Shown here one piece after another: positions 23,237 to 35,320 of a stretch of 64,000 nt of DNA (positions are counted from its first letter, which is position 1; every line of letters starts with the position of its first letter). The position numbers and the translations under genes were made by a program. This stretch comes from Neoscytalidium dimidiatum. Its lineage: Eukaryota > Ascomycota > Dothideomycetes > Botryosphaeriales > Botryosphaeriaceae. The notes below the pieces were generated by a model, which was not told the origin of the DNA, searched no databases, and saw only the letters and a list, made by a program, of their open reading frames with translations. The DNA is taken from assembly GCA_037367355.1 (NCBI GenBank), contig CM074700.1, forward strand, positions 1,922,001 to 1,986,000, given 5' to 3'.

Positions 23237-23880
23237 CTTTGTAGCAGATTCGAAATGCCTGCGTCAAACAATTTTTTTGCACGGGCTATTTGTGATGAAG
23301 AAATAGGCGGTGTGAATGGTGTGACCCATGGGTTGGGCTTCTTCTCCCTTTAAAGATGAAAGGCGGGGTGGGGTCCGTAAGTCACCCCTTTCGTGGCACT
23401 CAAAATCCTGCTCTACGTGCCTTCTCGTGGAATGGCTTCACATTCAGGTGGGCTAGTGATGGACTACCTTTGATAGACTGATGAGGCAGACTTCCAAAGG
23501 TATTTGCCTGCAATTTCGTGGGTTTCCGCATGGCTGGCAACGGCCTTCGCACTACGGGAAGGGTAACCGGAAAACCCAAAATGCGAGAGGATTTTGGGCC
23601 TCGACTTCCAAGGGCCTGGCACGCCTCTACCCCGCGCTTTGTCAAGAATGGATATGTCAGACGAAGAGAATTATTTCCTCCAGCGACAAGCATCCAGAAT
23701 TGGCACCCCAGAATTTCCGTCTTTCACTTCCATTAGCTTCAAATGTAGCTGAAGAGGAGCCCCAGTAGCGAGGAACGCTCATGTATATTATATGGTCCAT
23801 TATGATCGTGAGTAGTAAAGGATCGTCGTGTGATATCGTGGTGGTTTGCTGTTCCTGCTTGGATGTCTCGGTGTAGCAGC
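23237..23880. other. Region upstream of small ORF, downstream of cyclin C
   Basis: 644 bases. Several overlapping short frames exist on both strands but none has codon structure or a recognisable product. Confidence 0.45.
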
Positions 23881-24882
23881 TCACTTTTCCAGGCCTCTGG
23901 CTTTGATAAATCTGTTGATCTGGTCTTTGCAGATTTTCTCGTTATATTGCTCCCAAACCTCGTACAGAGAGACCATTTCCTGCACGCAGTCTGCCACAGA
24001 CTCAATGTCAACAGTTGAGTCTGCAAGCCAATTCATGAGATTCTGCATCCGGACCGGTGAGCCTCCGGCGTTTCCAGCTTGTTGATTGGAAAGGTTGGTC
24101 ATGGCATTTTGCATATTTGCTGCTGTAAGCAGGTTCATACCAGCTTGCGTTGGACCAAGTGTAACGGCAATCACCATGGCAGCAATTGCAATCACGTGTG
24201 GAGGGTGTAGTAGCGGAAGGTCCGTTAAGTAATGGTCATTCAAGACGTACTCAGCCTGAGCGTACTCTTCGTGGGTCAACTTGAAGCTGGTCTGGAGATC
24301 CAAAAGGCTTCGATATGGATGATGGATGATCAGTTGGGAGTTCATCTCTGAAATAAGACTAAATTCACATTCGCCAAGTTTCGAAGTATCCGGGAGAATG
24401 ATGTCTACTGAATTAGTTGCCGTGCAACCATGATCTTTATTAGTTCGAATGCTTACCTTGCCACGCCTGACGAGCTTCTCCGAGGATCATGCGGATATGT
24501 TGCGGGCTCTCCTCCATCTTGCAAGCAAGGTAGAGGGCGGTAACGATGACGAGATTTGGATTTGTTCTTCTAATCTCAATCTTCGTATAGATGCGGCGAA
24601 TGTAGACTTGAGCGGTAGCTACCGCTTGCTGCGATAGCTTCAGTCTCCGGACGAGTTTGTTCAACTCTGGCAAGAAAAAAAAAATCAGCAAGTACTATCT
24701 TCAACATGATTCGCTAACATACGGCTGCAGAAATATACGTGGAGGAGACGGCGATCTGGAAGAGGGTATTTCTGGACGAGTTCCTTATTTTCGTCTTCAA
24801 GGCTACGGCGGATTTGAGCTAATTCCGGTTTGGAGTAGGTCCAGAAGCGGCGCTGGGTGGAGCTCCAGTAGCTGGCGGACAT
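23881..24882 (-). CDS. SSN8: Cyclin C, Mediator CDK8-module subunit
   Basis: Cyclin partner of the CDK8/SSN3 kinase in the Mediator kinase module, a regulator of Pol II transcription. The start [14 protein letters not shown] (ATG at 24882) is the typical fungal SSN8 start. The first cyclin fold contains [20 protein letters not shown] then [11 protein letters not shown] and [11 protein letters not shown] (the conserved Lys-Glu pair). The second part has [10 protein letters not shown] and [14 protein letters not shown]. The C-terminus binds around [19 protein letters not shown]. Two introns (about 24720-24667 and 24457-24403) join CSQLNKL and WQDIILPD in frame. About 290 residues, family length. 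An in-frame ATG eight codons upstream (24906) is a less likely start. Confidence 0.94.
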
Positions 24883-25400
24883 GCTGGCGGACGGTGGAAA
24901 CGTCACCCATGAACTGCATTCATGCCACGCGGAAAGGTAGACAGATGGCTAAGTCGGCACAAGGCAGCTGGGCGGGAGGCGAGAGGGAAAGCGAAGCGGA
25001 AGGAAGCACGCACAGCCAACGGGAGGCGCCTTGAGGGGGAAACGATCAAGAGTCGGGAGCGAGAAAGGGACGGATCGGGGGATGATCAGCGCAGGGGCCG
25101 GTTGGAGCGGGCTAAGGGAGAGACTCGATGGTGTTGCGGGCGCTGGCGCTGGCGTCGCGGGCTCACCCAGGCAGGCTCAGGCTCGGCTGCTTCGGGCCAA
25201 CCATTCGCACGCTGCCCTTTGTCAGACTCCGCCGCATCGACTCTCCAGCAACGCCCCACTTGGAGCTGCTTTCCATGCGCTTTTCGCCGCCGAAGCACGC
25301 CGTTCGACCTCACAGCCCGCCCTCCAGGCCGCCGGCCCTGCCCTTCTCGCTGTGTAGCATGGCCTCGCAACACCCCAGATAACCCCTCTCTCGACCGACC
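24883..25400. other. SSN8/carrier divergent intergenic region
   Basis: 518 GC-rich bases between divergent genes. No coding frame supported. Confidence 0.55.
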
Positions 25401-27547
25401 ATGGACCTCGAATCCGCAAATGCGCAGGATGCGCGAGTGGAGGCGCTATGGAACCAGCTCGACACCAAGAAACAGGGCCACCTCGACCTCAATGGCCTCA
25501 AGCGCGGCCTGCGCAAGATTGACCACCGTACGTTGTCTATGCGCCTCTCCTCGCCTGCCCGCCCGAGCTGACCTGCCCGTCCAGCTCTGAAGAACGCGGA
25601 TGACCTCCTGAAAGACGTGCTGCGGAGCGTAGATACCGACGGCAACGGCGAGATATCCTACTCCGGTCAGCAAGCTCCCTCGTGCGAATTTGGTACTCGC
25701 TCTCGACACTGACCTCGACTGCGAAGAATTCCACCATTTCGTCAAACAGACGGAGCGCGAGTTGTGGCGGCTCTTCAAGAGCATCGACCGCAATCACGAT
25801 GGGAGGCTGGATAAGGGCGAGCTGCAGGCGGCTTTTCTGCGCGCCGGCCTGATTGTGCCCAACTCGAAGTTGAACCAATTCTTCGGCGAGGTCGACAGCA
25901 ACCGTGACGGTGTCATTAGCTTCGACGAATGGCGGTACGTTCGCACGCGTGGACTATGGCTCTCTGGGCACGAGGAAGGGTGCTGACCCTGACCCGCACA
26001 GGGACTTTCTTCTTTTTATCCCCGCAGAAACGCCCAACCTGAAGGCCGTGCTGTCGTACTACTCGTCCACGGTGCAGATGACCCCGGAGGGCGACGTCGC
26101 GGTCAACGATGAGATCATGAACGGACTAGGTACTTGGTTACTCCACGTTTTCTTTGGCGCGCTCATCGGCATCGCAAAACCTCCTACCTCCCTGCCACCG
26201 CTCGAGCGCGAGAGTGAACCTACTGCATTGATGCCACCGGCGCCGCAGCCTCCAGCGACCGTGCAGCAGCCCCTCCTCCCGCCCGAAGTAGGCCTCGTCG
26301 AAGCTTCGACCGCCGCGCCCGAGACCGCCGATACTTTTTGGCAAACGCATGTGGAGCCGGTGCTGACTGCTTGCGTCCCGAATCCAGGCTACTTTGTGGC
26401 GGGAGGCCTTGCTGGCATCGTCTCGCGCACAACTACCGCTCCCCTCGACCGTCTGAAAGTATACCTCATCGCGCAGACCAGCACCGCCGAGACCGCTGTG
26501 AAAGCCGCAAAGTCGGGGGCTCCCATGTCCGCCGTCAAGCACGGCATCATGTCTTTGGTGAATGCCACAAAAGAACTATGGGCGGCAGGCGGAATGCGCA
26601 GTCTCTATGCAGGTGCGATGTCTAAAGTAGTGGCGAGGATAATTGCTAATTTTTTTTTGGAAAGGAAATGGCTTGAACGTCGTGAAGGTCATGCCTGAGT
26701 CCGCCGTAAAGTTCGGCGCGTTTGAGGTAAGGCGTATGCGTCGTTTCCTTTAAATCGATATTCATGGATTGTAGGCATCAAAACGCATGTTCGCGAGGAT
26801 CGAGGGCCACGGCAACCCAAGGGACATTCACACTTGGTCGAAATTCATGGCTGGCGGTTTTGGAGGCATGGTTTCCCAGTAAGCATCGATCATTCACAGT
26901 CCAAATTTAAGAATAGTTCTATTGATCCAAAACCAGGGCCGTCGTGTATCCATTGGATACGCTGAAGTTGTAAGTAACCGAGTCCAAATTTTTGCCTGCG
27001 GGAGTTGACGCTGACGTCATTGCGTAGCCGCATGCAATGCGAAACCGTCTCCGGTGGTTTGCACGGCAACAAGCTAATTATAGCGACTGCCAAGAAGATG
27101 TGGTACAAAGATGGCATCCGTTCCTTTTACCGCGGTCTCCCTATGGGCCTGTTCGGCATCTTCCCTTACGCAGCTGTCGATCTGGGAACGTTCGAGTATT
27201 TGAAGCGCATGGTCACGACTCGCAATGCGAAGAAGCGACATTGTCACGAGGAACAGGCAGAGCCCGGAAGCTTCATGACTGCAGCCATTGGTGGATTTAG
27301 TGGTGCCTTTGGTGCCAGTCTAGTCTACCCTATGAATCTGCTCCGCACGAGATTACAGAGCCAGGGCACGGTCCTACACCCAAGGACGTACACCGGTATC
27401 ATGGACGTCACGCGCCAAACAATCAAGGGCGAAGGTGTCCGCGGACTATTCAAGGGTCTCACACCCAACCTTCTCAAAGTCGTCCCGGCTGTCTCGATCA
27501 CGTACGTGGTGTACGAACACTCAAAGAAGGTCTTGAAGCTCCACTGA
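25401..27547 (+). CDS. SAL1: Calcium-dependent mitochondrial carrier (SCaMC/SAL1 type)
   Basis: Inner mitochondrial membrane carrier exchanging ATP-Mg for phosphate, with Ca2+-sensing EF-hands in the intermembrane space. The N-terminal half has EF-hands ([52 protein letters not shown]). The C-terminal half has three mitochondrial carrier repeats with PLDRLKV, PLDTLKF and PMNLLRTR in place of the Px[DE]xx[KR] signature. About seven introns (for example 25667-25729 and near 25935-26001, 26612-26664, 26729-26774) restore [20 protein letters not shown] and [16 protein letters not shown] proline-rich linker of about 60 residues joins the EF-hand and carrier parts; it may hide an unrecognised intron near 26130. 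The third carrier repeat has Asn where the charged residue is usual (YPMN). Confidence 0.93.
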
Positions 27548-28566
27548 GCGTCTTAACGACGGATCGAGAAGACTTTCCATGCAGCCCCCTCGGGTTGTCA
27601 CATCCAACTGCTATTTGCACCCAGACAGGGATGAAAGCTACACCGACTTCGACACGTCGAGGAGCCTCCGAGCATGCCGCTTCCGCGCCATGACCGCGAG
27701 TTCTTTTTCTCCCAGCAGAGATACCCCGCGGCTTCTAGCCGCCTCATTACTTCGCTCTTATGAAAACAATACTTTTCAAAGAATCATTTGTATTTCTAAG
27801 GTTAGTAGAAGGGTACAAGGATAGGATACGGAATGGGAGGATGGATCGAAGACGATGGGCATCGGTCGTTACAGGCGCTCTCTGTTTCCTTTTCACACAG
27901 ACCCACTTTCTTCCTCTTACGACTGTGGAGCGTGGCGTTTCTCGGCGTGAGGATCGCACAAATCCTCCATCCCGCTATCAAGACGACACACGGCAGATCT
28001 TTTTTTTTTGTTTTCTGCTATCATGGAAGCAGCAGATTCTGCGGGGATGTGTGCGAAGTGGAACATACAATGGTGGGGAGAGATGATGGAGCTGGAATGA
28101 TTAGACATAACCTCGGGGGGTTTGCCTCATGAAGCGGGGAGCAAGACAGAGGCAGGTGCGCGGCTGCCCTTGCATATGATGAGATAGAAAAAAGTAGAAG
28201 AGGAGATTTTCGAAACTTTCAGCAAAAACTGCGCTGTATTATTGCCTGGTGTTCAATGGACCCGCCGGTCCTGATGCAAAGAACGATTTTCACTTTCCAC
28301 CTGTTCCCAATATCCTACCTTCCTTCCAAGCCGAACGCCGTGCTCCATGCCCGAAGAATAAAAAGAGAAGAAGAAACTCTGAAATGCCACGGTTGTCAAG
28401 AGGTATCAATCGCACGTTGGCCACGCGGCGAGGCCACTATACATCAGACCTGGATGAGGGCCTACATTCACCACCATAATTGAACCCTGCACTCACGGAC
28501 GTCTAGATCTCTCTACTGTCATCACCCTTCCGCAAAACTAGGAGAATCCTGTCACCCACATAAAGA
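27548..28566. other. Carrier/SYN8 convergent 3' region
   Basis: About 1 kb between convergent genes: 3' UTRs, several T and A runs, and no gene recognised on either strand. Confidence 0.5.
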
Positions 28567-29532
28567 TTACTTCGTGATGATGATTAAAAGGACCAAAATG
28601 ACAATCAGCACGACGATGATCGTCATGCTCCAGTTCTCGCGCGCACGCCGGCCGACCTTGGCCAGGCGCTTGCCGGCGCGGTCGAGCTGCGACTGGTGGC
28701 GGTCGACGCTCTCGTCGACCTCGTCGAGCAGCATGACGTGGCTGTCGAGCTCGTCGCCGATCTGGATGGACAGCTCGCGCTGGCGGCCGATGCTCTCGCC
28801 CAGGCGGTCCAGCTGCTCGTCCTGCTGCTCGATCACCCGGCGGTGGTACTCGTGGATCTGCTGGTTCGAGAACTCGGTGTGGTCGGGCAGCGCGGCCTCC
28901 TCGTCCGGGTCGTCGCGGTAGGGGAAGAGCGCGGCGCGGGCGGCGGCATCGGCGCTGTCATCGTCGGACGAGGCGTCGGTGAAGCGGACGGCTTTTTTGT
29001 GGCGCGTTGTTGCGGGCTGCGTGGACGTCGCGGCGGCGAAGTCTGGGGAGAGCGAGGGGTCGTTGGGAGAGGAGAGTGTTTCGCCGCCGGGGGCGTTACC
29101 GCCGGTGGTGCTGAATTGCGAGGAGAGGTCGTCGTATTGTGCGCGCAGCCGCGAGACTTGGTCTTGGAGGGATCTGTGGACGGGGCGAAAGGCGGCGGGT
29201 CAGCAGGGCAGGCAACGATCATGGTGGTGGCTTGGTTGGAACGTAGGGAGCGTGTATCGGGAGGGATGGGGAAAGCAGACGGTGCCATGGTGCTGGAAGG
29301 GAAGTGGTGGGCTGCCGGGGGGGTGTGCGTGGGAGACGGACTCGTCCGGGTTCTGGGAAAGCTGGGCTTCCAAGGCGGAGAGGCCGGACGACAACGATTC
29401 GAGCGAGCGCGAGATCTGGCCGTCTTGGGTGTTCGGCGAGAGGTTCAGAGACACGGCGCGCTGGCGTTCGAGAAGTGACAGCTTGATGTGGTCTGCAAGG
29501 AGGAACAGCTGAGCTGGGTTGGCCGTCGCCAT
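28567..29532 (-). CDS. SYN8: Endosomal Qc-SNARE, SYN8-like
   Basis: Tail-anchored t-SNARE of the endosome/trans-Golgi, related to syntaxin 8. Starts MATANPAQLFLLADHIKLSL (ATG at 29532), then a coiled N-terminal part (SRSLESLSSGLSALEAQL). One intron (about 29342-29172) joins NPDE to SLQDQVSRLRAQYDDL. A linker of about 70 residues leads to the SNARE motif: HEYHRRVIEQQDEQLDRLGE, then SIQIGDELDSHVMLLDEVD. The Gln in the first half fits a Q-SNARE zero layer. The C-terminus is one transmembrane helix (MTIIVVLIVILVLLIIITK). About 265 residues. Assignment to SYN8 rather than TLG1 rests on the N-terminal block. Confidence 0.85.
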
Positions 29533-30018
29533 TGTGGCTGCTGGTGGTGCGCGGGCTTGAGGACCAGGCGTCTCCGGGGCGGCGGCAATGTCGAGGGATT
29601 GCGGCGCTCGGACGGACGAGAGCGATAGTGAAAGCGATGGGCGTGGATGCGGGATGGTTGGAATGTGTAGGCAGTATCGGCGGCTCACAGGGCTCGGCAG
29701 GCCGCGCCGCTTAGGCTCGTTGCGCAGCGGGCGTGTGAGACGTCGGAGGTGCGGGCAAGGGCGGGCGGCGCTAGCGCAGGCCCGCTGCTGTGGCTGCCAG
29801 GCCCGTGCAGCTCTCCGTGCTCTCTCTCCATCATCCATCACCGCAGCCGCACTGGTTATGTTCCAGCGGGAAACTCGACGCATTCCTCACCTGTGTAACC
29901 CCGTCACCGCCCGCCCCCATATAATGCAAAAGCCCCGGGAGACGATACTTGCTGCGCGCAACTGACTGTCCGCTCGCTAGCCCTCAGCATCTCTTACGCA
30001 GCTTCCCCGCAAATCACC
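29533..30018. other. SYN8/RING divergent intergenic region
   Basis: 486 GC-rich bases holding two promoters. The SYN8 frame stays open upstream of its ATG, but no upstream in-frame ATG is likely. Confidence 0.5.
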
Positions 30019-31627
30019 ATGTCCGATGAGAGCCGTCGATCCAGCGCCTCGAGCCGTGCCGACACGCCGCTTCTCCAGGCCAGCACCGCTCTCACCCCCG
30101 ACGCCGACATCACTTCCACCGACCTCAACGCCATGGACCCGCAGCCAGAGCTGGTCGTGGGCCGCCCGCCCAACGCTCCCTCCCCGCTCGAGCTACGCGC
30201 CTTCGCCTCACAGCAGCCCAAGAGTTCGTTCGCCAGGCCCGTCGACTACCACCAGCTCGAGCTCGTAAAGACTTGCGACCAGAACCTCTGTTGTCTTATT
30301 TGCATGGAACCCTTCGTCAATCCGAAGCGTCTCCTTTGCGAGCATACATTCTGCGAACAGTGCTTGAACGACCATATCCGCTTTGCCGTTGGACAATCCT
30401 TTAACCACCCCGGAACCGGCGCTCGATGCCCGACATGTCGCCGGGAGCTGAACATGGACGTTGAGCCTCTCGGAGTCGCGCGCATAGTCACGAACATGCT
30501 GGAAGAGCTGCAGGTCAAGTGCCCGAACAAGAGAGAGGGCTGCGCGTGGGAAGGCCAACGCTGTGAGGCTCAAGACCATGTCGATTTTGCTTGCGACTAT
30601 CGTCTGGTCGAGTGTCCTGCGCGCTCTTGTCCTCACCCCGTCACGGCTAAGGATCTTGGGCGCGGCTGCCTCCATAATTTCGTCAACTGCGAGTTCTGCG
30701 AAGAGCGTGTGATGGAAATCGAGCTCGAGGTGAGTTACCTCAACTATCGCTACTAAACATGCTAACCCGGTACCACTGAAGAAACACTACTTGAAGTTCT
30801 GCCCCTTCCGTATGGATGAATGCCACGACTGCGGAGCCGAAGTTGTCCGTAAAGAGATGGACGCTCACGCCGAGAACGTCTGTCCCAAGGCGGTCACCGA
30901 TTGCCCGGCCCAGGAGTTTGGATGCGACTACAACTGTCAGAGAGAGGCAATGGATGAGCATAAGCGCAACTGTACGGTTGCCAGGATGCTACCTATGCTG
31001 CAGCAAATGAAGGCTCGCCAGGATCACCTCGAGGCTGAGAACAGTCAGCTCCGCCGCCAGGTGTCGTGTCTCGAGCAGGGAGTAAACGCCATGCAAGCGA
31101 TGGTCGCCATTCCCCCGGGAACTTCAGCCTACGAGGTCCCTACTGCAGTAGATTTTACATCATCAAATCCGCTGGCAGACTCCAACCACCAGGACCTCAT
31201 TGCGCAGCATGAGACTCTACGCAACGAAGTATCTCGTTTAAGCAACATGATCGCGGAAGTCGAGGCTCGTACTAGCATGCAGCTCCACAGCGAGATCCTT
31301 CGCATCAACACCGACATGGCTCGCACCGAAGCAGCTATTGGAGCTATGCGTAGCCAACAGCAGTGGCTCATCAATGCCCGGTTACAGGCACTCGCTCACA
31401 TGCGCGCCAACTCTGCTGCCAATTCGTCCGGCTCTTCGAGCGCGAACACTAGTGCCAGCGCGAACACCACCGGTTCATCTGCCACCACTAGTTCCACCTC
31501 TCACGGCCTGGTCTATAACCCTCTTCGAAGCAATATCACTACTATAACGCCCTCATCTTCCTTCTCCTCTTCTTCACGTCCGGTACGTCGATTAAGCGAT
31601 ACTACTCGCCAGGATACGAAGTTATGA
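30019..31627 (+). CDS. RING plus TRAF-type zinc-finger protein
   Basis: Probable ubiquitin E3-like protein. ATG at 30019; one intron (about 30730-30780). A disordered N-terminus of about 85 residues leads to a RING finger, CLICMEPFVNPKRLLCEHTF, then CEQC and CPTCRREL. After it come TRAF-type zinc-finger repeats (KCPNKREGCAWEG; VECPARSCPHPV; CEFCEERVMEIELE; CPFRMDECHDCGAEVV; CPAQEFGCDYNC). A coiled coil follows (QQMKARQDHLEAENSQLRRQ), another coiled segment (about residues 375-430), and a Ser/Asn/Thr-rich tail. No MATH/TRAF-C domain is present, so this is not a full TRAF. About 518 residues. Substrates are unknown. Confidence 0.9.
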
Positions 31628-32741
31628 TTCTCATGTCACGCTGCCCTTGTGTGGTTTCCATGTTTTATTCCCTAATATTTACGTTGTTTGGACGCAAATT
31701 ACACTGATCTCGCAAGGACTAAATAGTGGAGTGTGAGATACGCGCTACTTTGATTCGGCATTTGCGTAGCGATGCTAGTCACGCTCGAGCTCACCGCCGA
31801 AATCTTCTCGAGAACAGCCATCCGCCTCCTGCAGCGCCGCTGAGAGTTGCAACTTTGGACATACCGAGCCGCACCGCTCTGCTGGGACAACTGCAATCCG
31901 ATGTGGGTCGCTTGCACCGATACTATCTAATCGGACTTCAAACGTTGTTTTCCTTTTCTCGAGTGGCGTTTGAGCATCCTCATACCCCCTTTGATTACAT
32001 TTTCTTCCTTTCGACTTCGGAGACTTCGACGATTAGGTCTACTAGTGATGGAAGGATGCCACAAAAAGATGATGTAGCGTGGGAAAGGGAGATTTGAAAT
32101 CCATCGCCCGGGCTAGATCATGGATGAAGGTTGCGAAGGATACCAAATGCTGCGACACGGCACAGATAGAGATTTCCAGAAATAGCTCTCGCGAGCTCCT
32201 ACAATCGAATCAGGATACCATCCTAGAAGCTCCCATCAAGTGCCAAACAAGTGCTACAGCCACGACCCAGTGCGAGGGAACCCAGCAGTGACCTTGTTTA
32301 CCACCCCGCGTAAGCGCGGTTAGCCAGCGCATGGCGACGGATGCCTTTGTTTGAGAAGATGCAAGGTCGGTTCGTTTCTTCGTCACCATGCACCTCCGTC
32401 CGCATTCCCACGGCAGAAAGTGAAAAAAAAAGAGGGTATCAACAAGCAACCAAAGCATGTGCATGAGTCTAATATGAGCTGAGCAAATTAAGTTTCAGAA
32501 AATAAGAAGAAAGGTTAAATCTTCGTCCCTTCATGCCAAGTCTATGTATCGATACCGTGGTATCAGAAATAAGGGGAAAAAATCATTCCACCTTATGTTG
32601 GGCCGTCACCCCGCAACATGCTTCTGACTTTTTTTGGTAGATCCGATGGCCATTATGAATTCATCCTCCCAAACGCCTGGTCATCATCCCTCCAACCCTT
32701 TTTCCCTTTCGTGAGTCGTCCGTCTTCCATGTCCGTCTGCT
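31628..32741. other. RING/ZPR1 convergent 3' region
   Basis: 1.1 kb between convergent genes with A-rich runs near 32420 and 32575. Small overlapping frames are present but none is supported. Confidence 0.5.
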
Positions 32742-34279
32742 CTAAGCCTTCTGCTCCTCCTCCTCCTTCTTCTCCTCCGATTTACTGTCCTCCTCGTAAC
32801 CTTCGGTCTTCATGTCCCGCAGACCCAGCTCCTCCTCCTCTTGGACCGTACGCTCATAGTCCTCCACCTTCATCTGCGCGTCCGGCTCGGGCGCCGCGAA
32901 GCTCTGTACGTAGCTGCTAGCAAGGGGGTCGGAAAGCACGATCGTGAACTTGGACTGGCCATCGATCGCCCTGTCCAGCTGGGCGAAGAAGGTGTCCCAC
33001 TTGGCGCGGCTCTCTGCGTCGATGGAGTCGTGCTTCTCGTCCTCGTCGCCATAGATGTTGCTGCGGAGGTCGTCGCGGATGTTGGTGAGGAGGCCCTCGA
33101 TGGTGGTGAAGCGGCCGCCCATGGTGCCAGGCTCGACGAGCAGGTTGAGCTCCGGGCAGCTCATGGCGCACGATTCCGACTTGAGGATGTCGCGCGAGAG
33201 GTCTTCCTTCGTCTCGACCGAGATGGTGATGCGGCGGCCCTGCTCCGGCACCTCGCCGCCCGTCTTGACTTCGTTGCTGCGGTAGCCGCAGTGCTCGCAG
33301 ACGGTGCTCATGAGGACGACTTGCTTGAAGTACGGGATGTTGACCATCTTCATGTTGGTGGTGCAGGGCTTGGTACAACCGGGGCAGCTGGCCGGGAAGG
33401 AGTACACCTGGTTCTCGACGATCTCGTCATCGTCGACGTTGTTGACCATGGGCCGCTCGGGGGCCTGGGGGTACATCTGGGTGGCGTGGTACTCAGGGCG
33501 GATCACTGGCTCGGGAGCCTCGACAGGACCGGTTGCATCGGCGTTGGGAGCCAGGCCGAGAGCAGTATTCTGCTCGGGCGTCCTTGCGTACTCGTGCTTC
33601 GAGAACTTTGCGCCGCTTTCACCTACCGAAGGCTCAACCCAGGAGTTGCCAGCGGGGTCGTCCACGGTTATGGTGAAGGGGAATCTCTCGCCCTCGTACA
33701 TCTTCTGTAGAGTATCCATAACCTCCTGAATTTTCGCAGCCACCTCCGGTACGAGTTGCCTCCTCTCCTCCTGCTTCTGATCGAGATCCTGCTGAACCAT
33801 CCTCAAAATACCCTCAACATTGCTTAGCTGACCACGGCCTGGAGGGATTTCTAGGTCGATGTCTTCCACCCTGAATATACAGGTATCACTCTTGACAATT
33901 TGGCGGTTGAGGTCGTTTGCGTTCTCAACCTTGAGGTTATATCTGGCGCCGCGGGGCTGAATCTCTCCGGCGGGTTGGACTTCAGCATTCTTGAAGCCGC
34001 AGTGAGGGCAGTCGAAGGACATGATGACGATCTCTTTGAAGAACGGAATGCGGGTAAGAAGCAGTTTGGTTATGCCCTGTCGCGCTGTCAGTTTTTCCCC
34101 AGAGCGCATCGATATGAGAAGGAACATACGTCGTCGTGGCAATTCATGCACAAACTCTCGATTTCTTCGACGACCTTGGTGGGTTCGCCATCTTCAGTCA
34201 TGGTCGAGGCAGCCTCCTGAACCTTGCGACCCATGTCCTCGAAGAGGTCCTTTGCTAGACTCCTGCCTGGACCCGACAT
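32742..34279 (-). CDS. ZPR1: ZPR1 zinc-finger protein
   Basis: Essential protein that chaperones folding of eEF1A and shuttles between cytoplasm and nucleus. Start MSGPGRSLAKDLFEDMG (ATG at 34279). One intron (about 34131-34079) joins CMNCHDD to GITKLLLTRIPFFKEIVIMS. Both copies of the ZPR1 module are present: a C4 zinc finger (CMNC / CPHCGFKNAEV) with an alpha/beta domain, and a second (CPGCTKPC / CEHCGYRSNEV) with GGEVPEQGRRITISVE and SESCAMSCPELNLLVEPGT. The C-terminus is highly acidic (EEDSKSEEKKEEEEQKA). About 495 residues, family length. Confidence 0.96.
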
Positions 34280-34654
34280 GATGTTGGGTTGTATGTTTCT
34301 GCGATTCGTTGGAGCCCAAAGTATATGCGTGTGCGATGCTGAATTTGTTGTTTCGTGAAGGTTGTGGAGGGTATGCTGCTTGCGACTGGCAAGAAAGTAT
34401 TCGCGACTGTTAAGAGTCACAGGTGGTGGGGTGGATAGAGTGGCTGCTTAGTCGGCAGAAGCTGCTCGAATCGAAAAAAAGTAGTTGGCGGCGAGTGACG
34501 AAGATTTGCCCCGCGCCGCCGCGGGCCGTGCGCTGCGGCGTGTGGGCGGCTGCGGGCCCTCTACGCCTCAGCCCTACGAGCGGCTGCGGGCATGTGAGTA
34601 CGATTGGGACTTTTGCAACGGTGTTCCCATTGTGTGGTTTGAGAGCCTAGCTCC
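34280..34654. other. ZPR1 upstream / RPR2 downstream region
   Basis: 375 bases: ZPR1 promoter and the 3' end of the RNase P/MRP gene. GC-rich stretch near 34500-34590. No gene. Confidence 0.55.
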
Positions 34655-35320
34655 TCAATCGCTGCGCATGAGATCCATCAGGTCGAGGCCAAACCCTTTA
34701 GAAGCACTCGATTCCTTTTTGCTGTTCGCTAGCAAAGCTTGAAGGCCACCTTTACGCGCTTTGGCTCTCCTCTTGCTGCTGGCATTTGCTCCACCTGGAG
34801 CAGGATTCGACGGTGCAATAGTCGGGGTCGCTGCATTAGTTGCGGCAGTAAGCTTTGTCGCTGTACTTTGAACAGGAGCCGCCATTGTTGATTCCGAAGC
34901 CTCTGCTGCGGGAGTCTTTGAGGATTTCGGTATGTTCATGCGTGCCTTGCTGGAGCGGATTGGAAGCCGAGTCTTACTTGAACAGCGGGAACACGAATAG
35001 ATCTTCATCTTGATCGGGGTGCGGTCCTTTGAAGCATCACGCTTCTCAACCCTGCTACCCTTCTTTGATCTGCGGGGCTGGGCTGTTTCCTGAGTGACAT
35101 TGCATGACAGCCCAGGAATCATGATGGTCCCACAAGCACTGCAGACATCTTTTTTTCGCGACTCAGGGGCAGTAAGGTCGTTCTCTACTAGGAGGTGGCT
35201 GTATCGAGATTCCAGGAAGGCCGAGGTTTCCGGGGATGCCAGTGCGAGAACGTGAGCAGCTTCGTGGAGGTACCTGAGCCTTGCAGAGAGATCTCTCATC
35301 TCTGCCGCGCTGCGTTCCAT
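34655..35320 (-). CDS. RNase P/MRP subunit, RPR2/RPP21/SNM1 family
   Basis: Zinc-ribbon protein subunit of RNase P and/or MRP. ATG at 35320; 221 residues, one exon. The N-terminal helices (RLRYLHEAAHVLAL) and the ribbon DVCSACGTIMIPGLSCNV followed, after a basic linker, by IYSCSRCSSKTRLPI give the C-x2-C...C-x2-C zinc site of the family. The tail is Ala/Ser/Lys-rich and basic, ending KGFGLDLMDLMRSD. The linker between the two cysteine pairs (about 35 residues, rich in Arg/Lys/Ser) is longer than in archaeal Rpp21. RPR2 versus SNM1 cannot be decided. It is divergent from DBR1 across 169 bases. Confidence 0.82.
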   Translation of the reverse strand: MERSAAEMRDLSARLRYLHEAAHVLALASPETSAFLESRYSHLLVENDLTAPESRKKDVCSACGTIMIPGLSCNVTQETAQPRRSKKGSRVEKRDASKDRTPIKMKIYSCSRCSSKTRLPIRSSKARMNIPKSSKTPAAEASESTMAAPVQSTATKLTAATNAATPTIAPSNPAPGGANASSKRRAKARKGGLQALLANSKKESSASKGFGLDLMDLMRSD

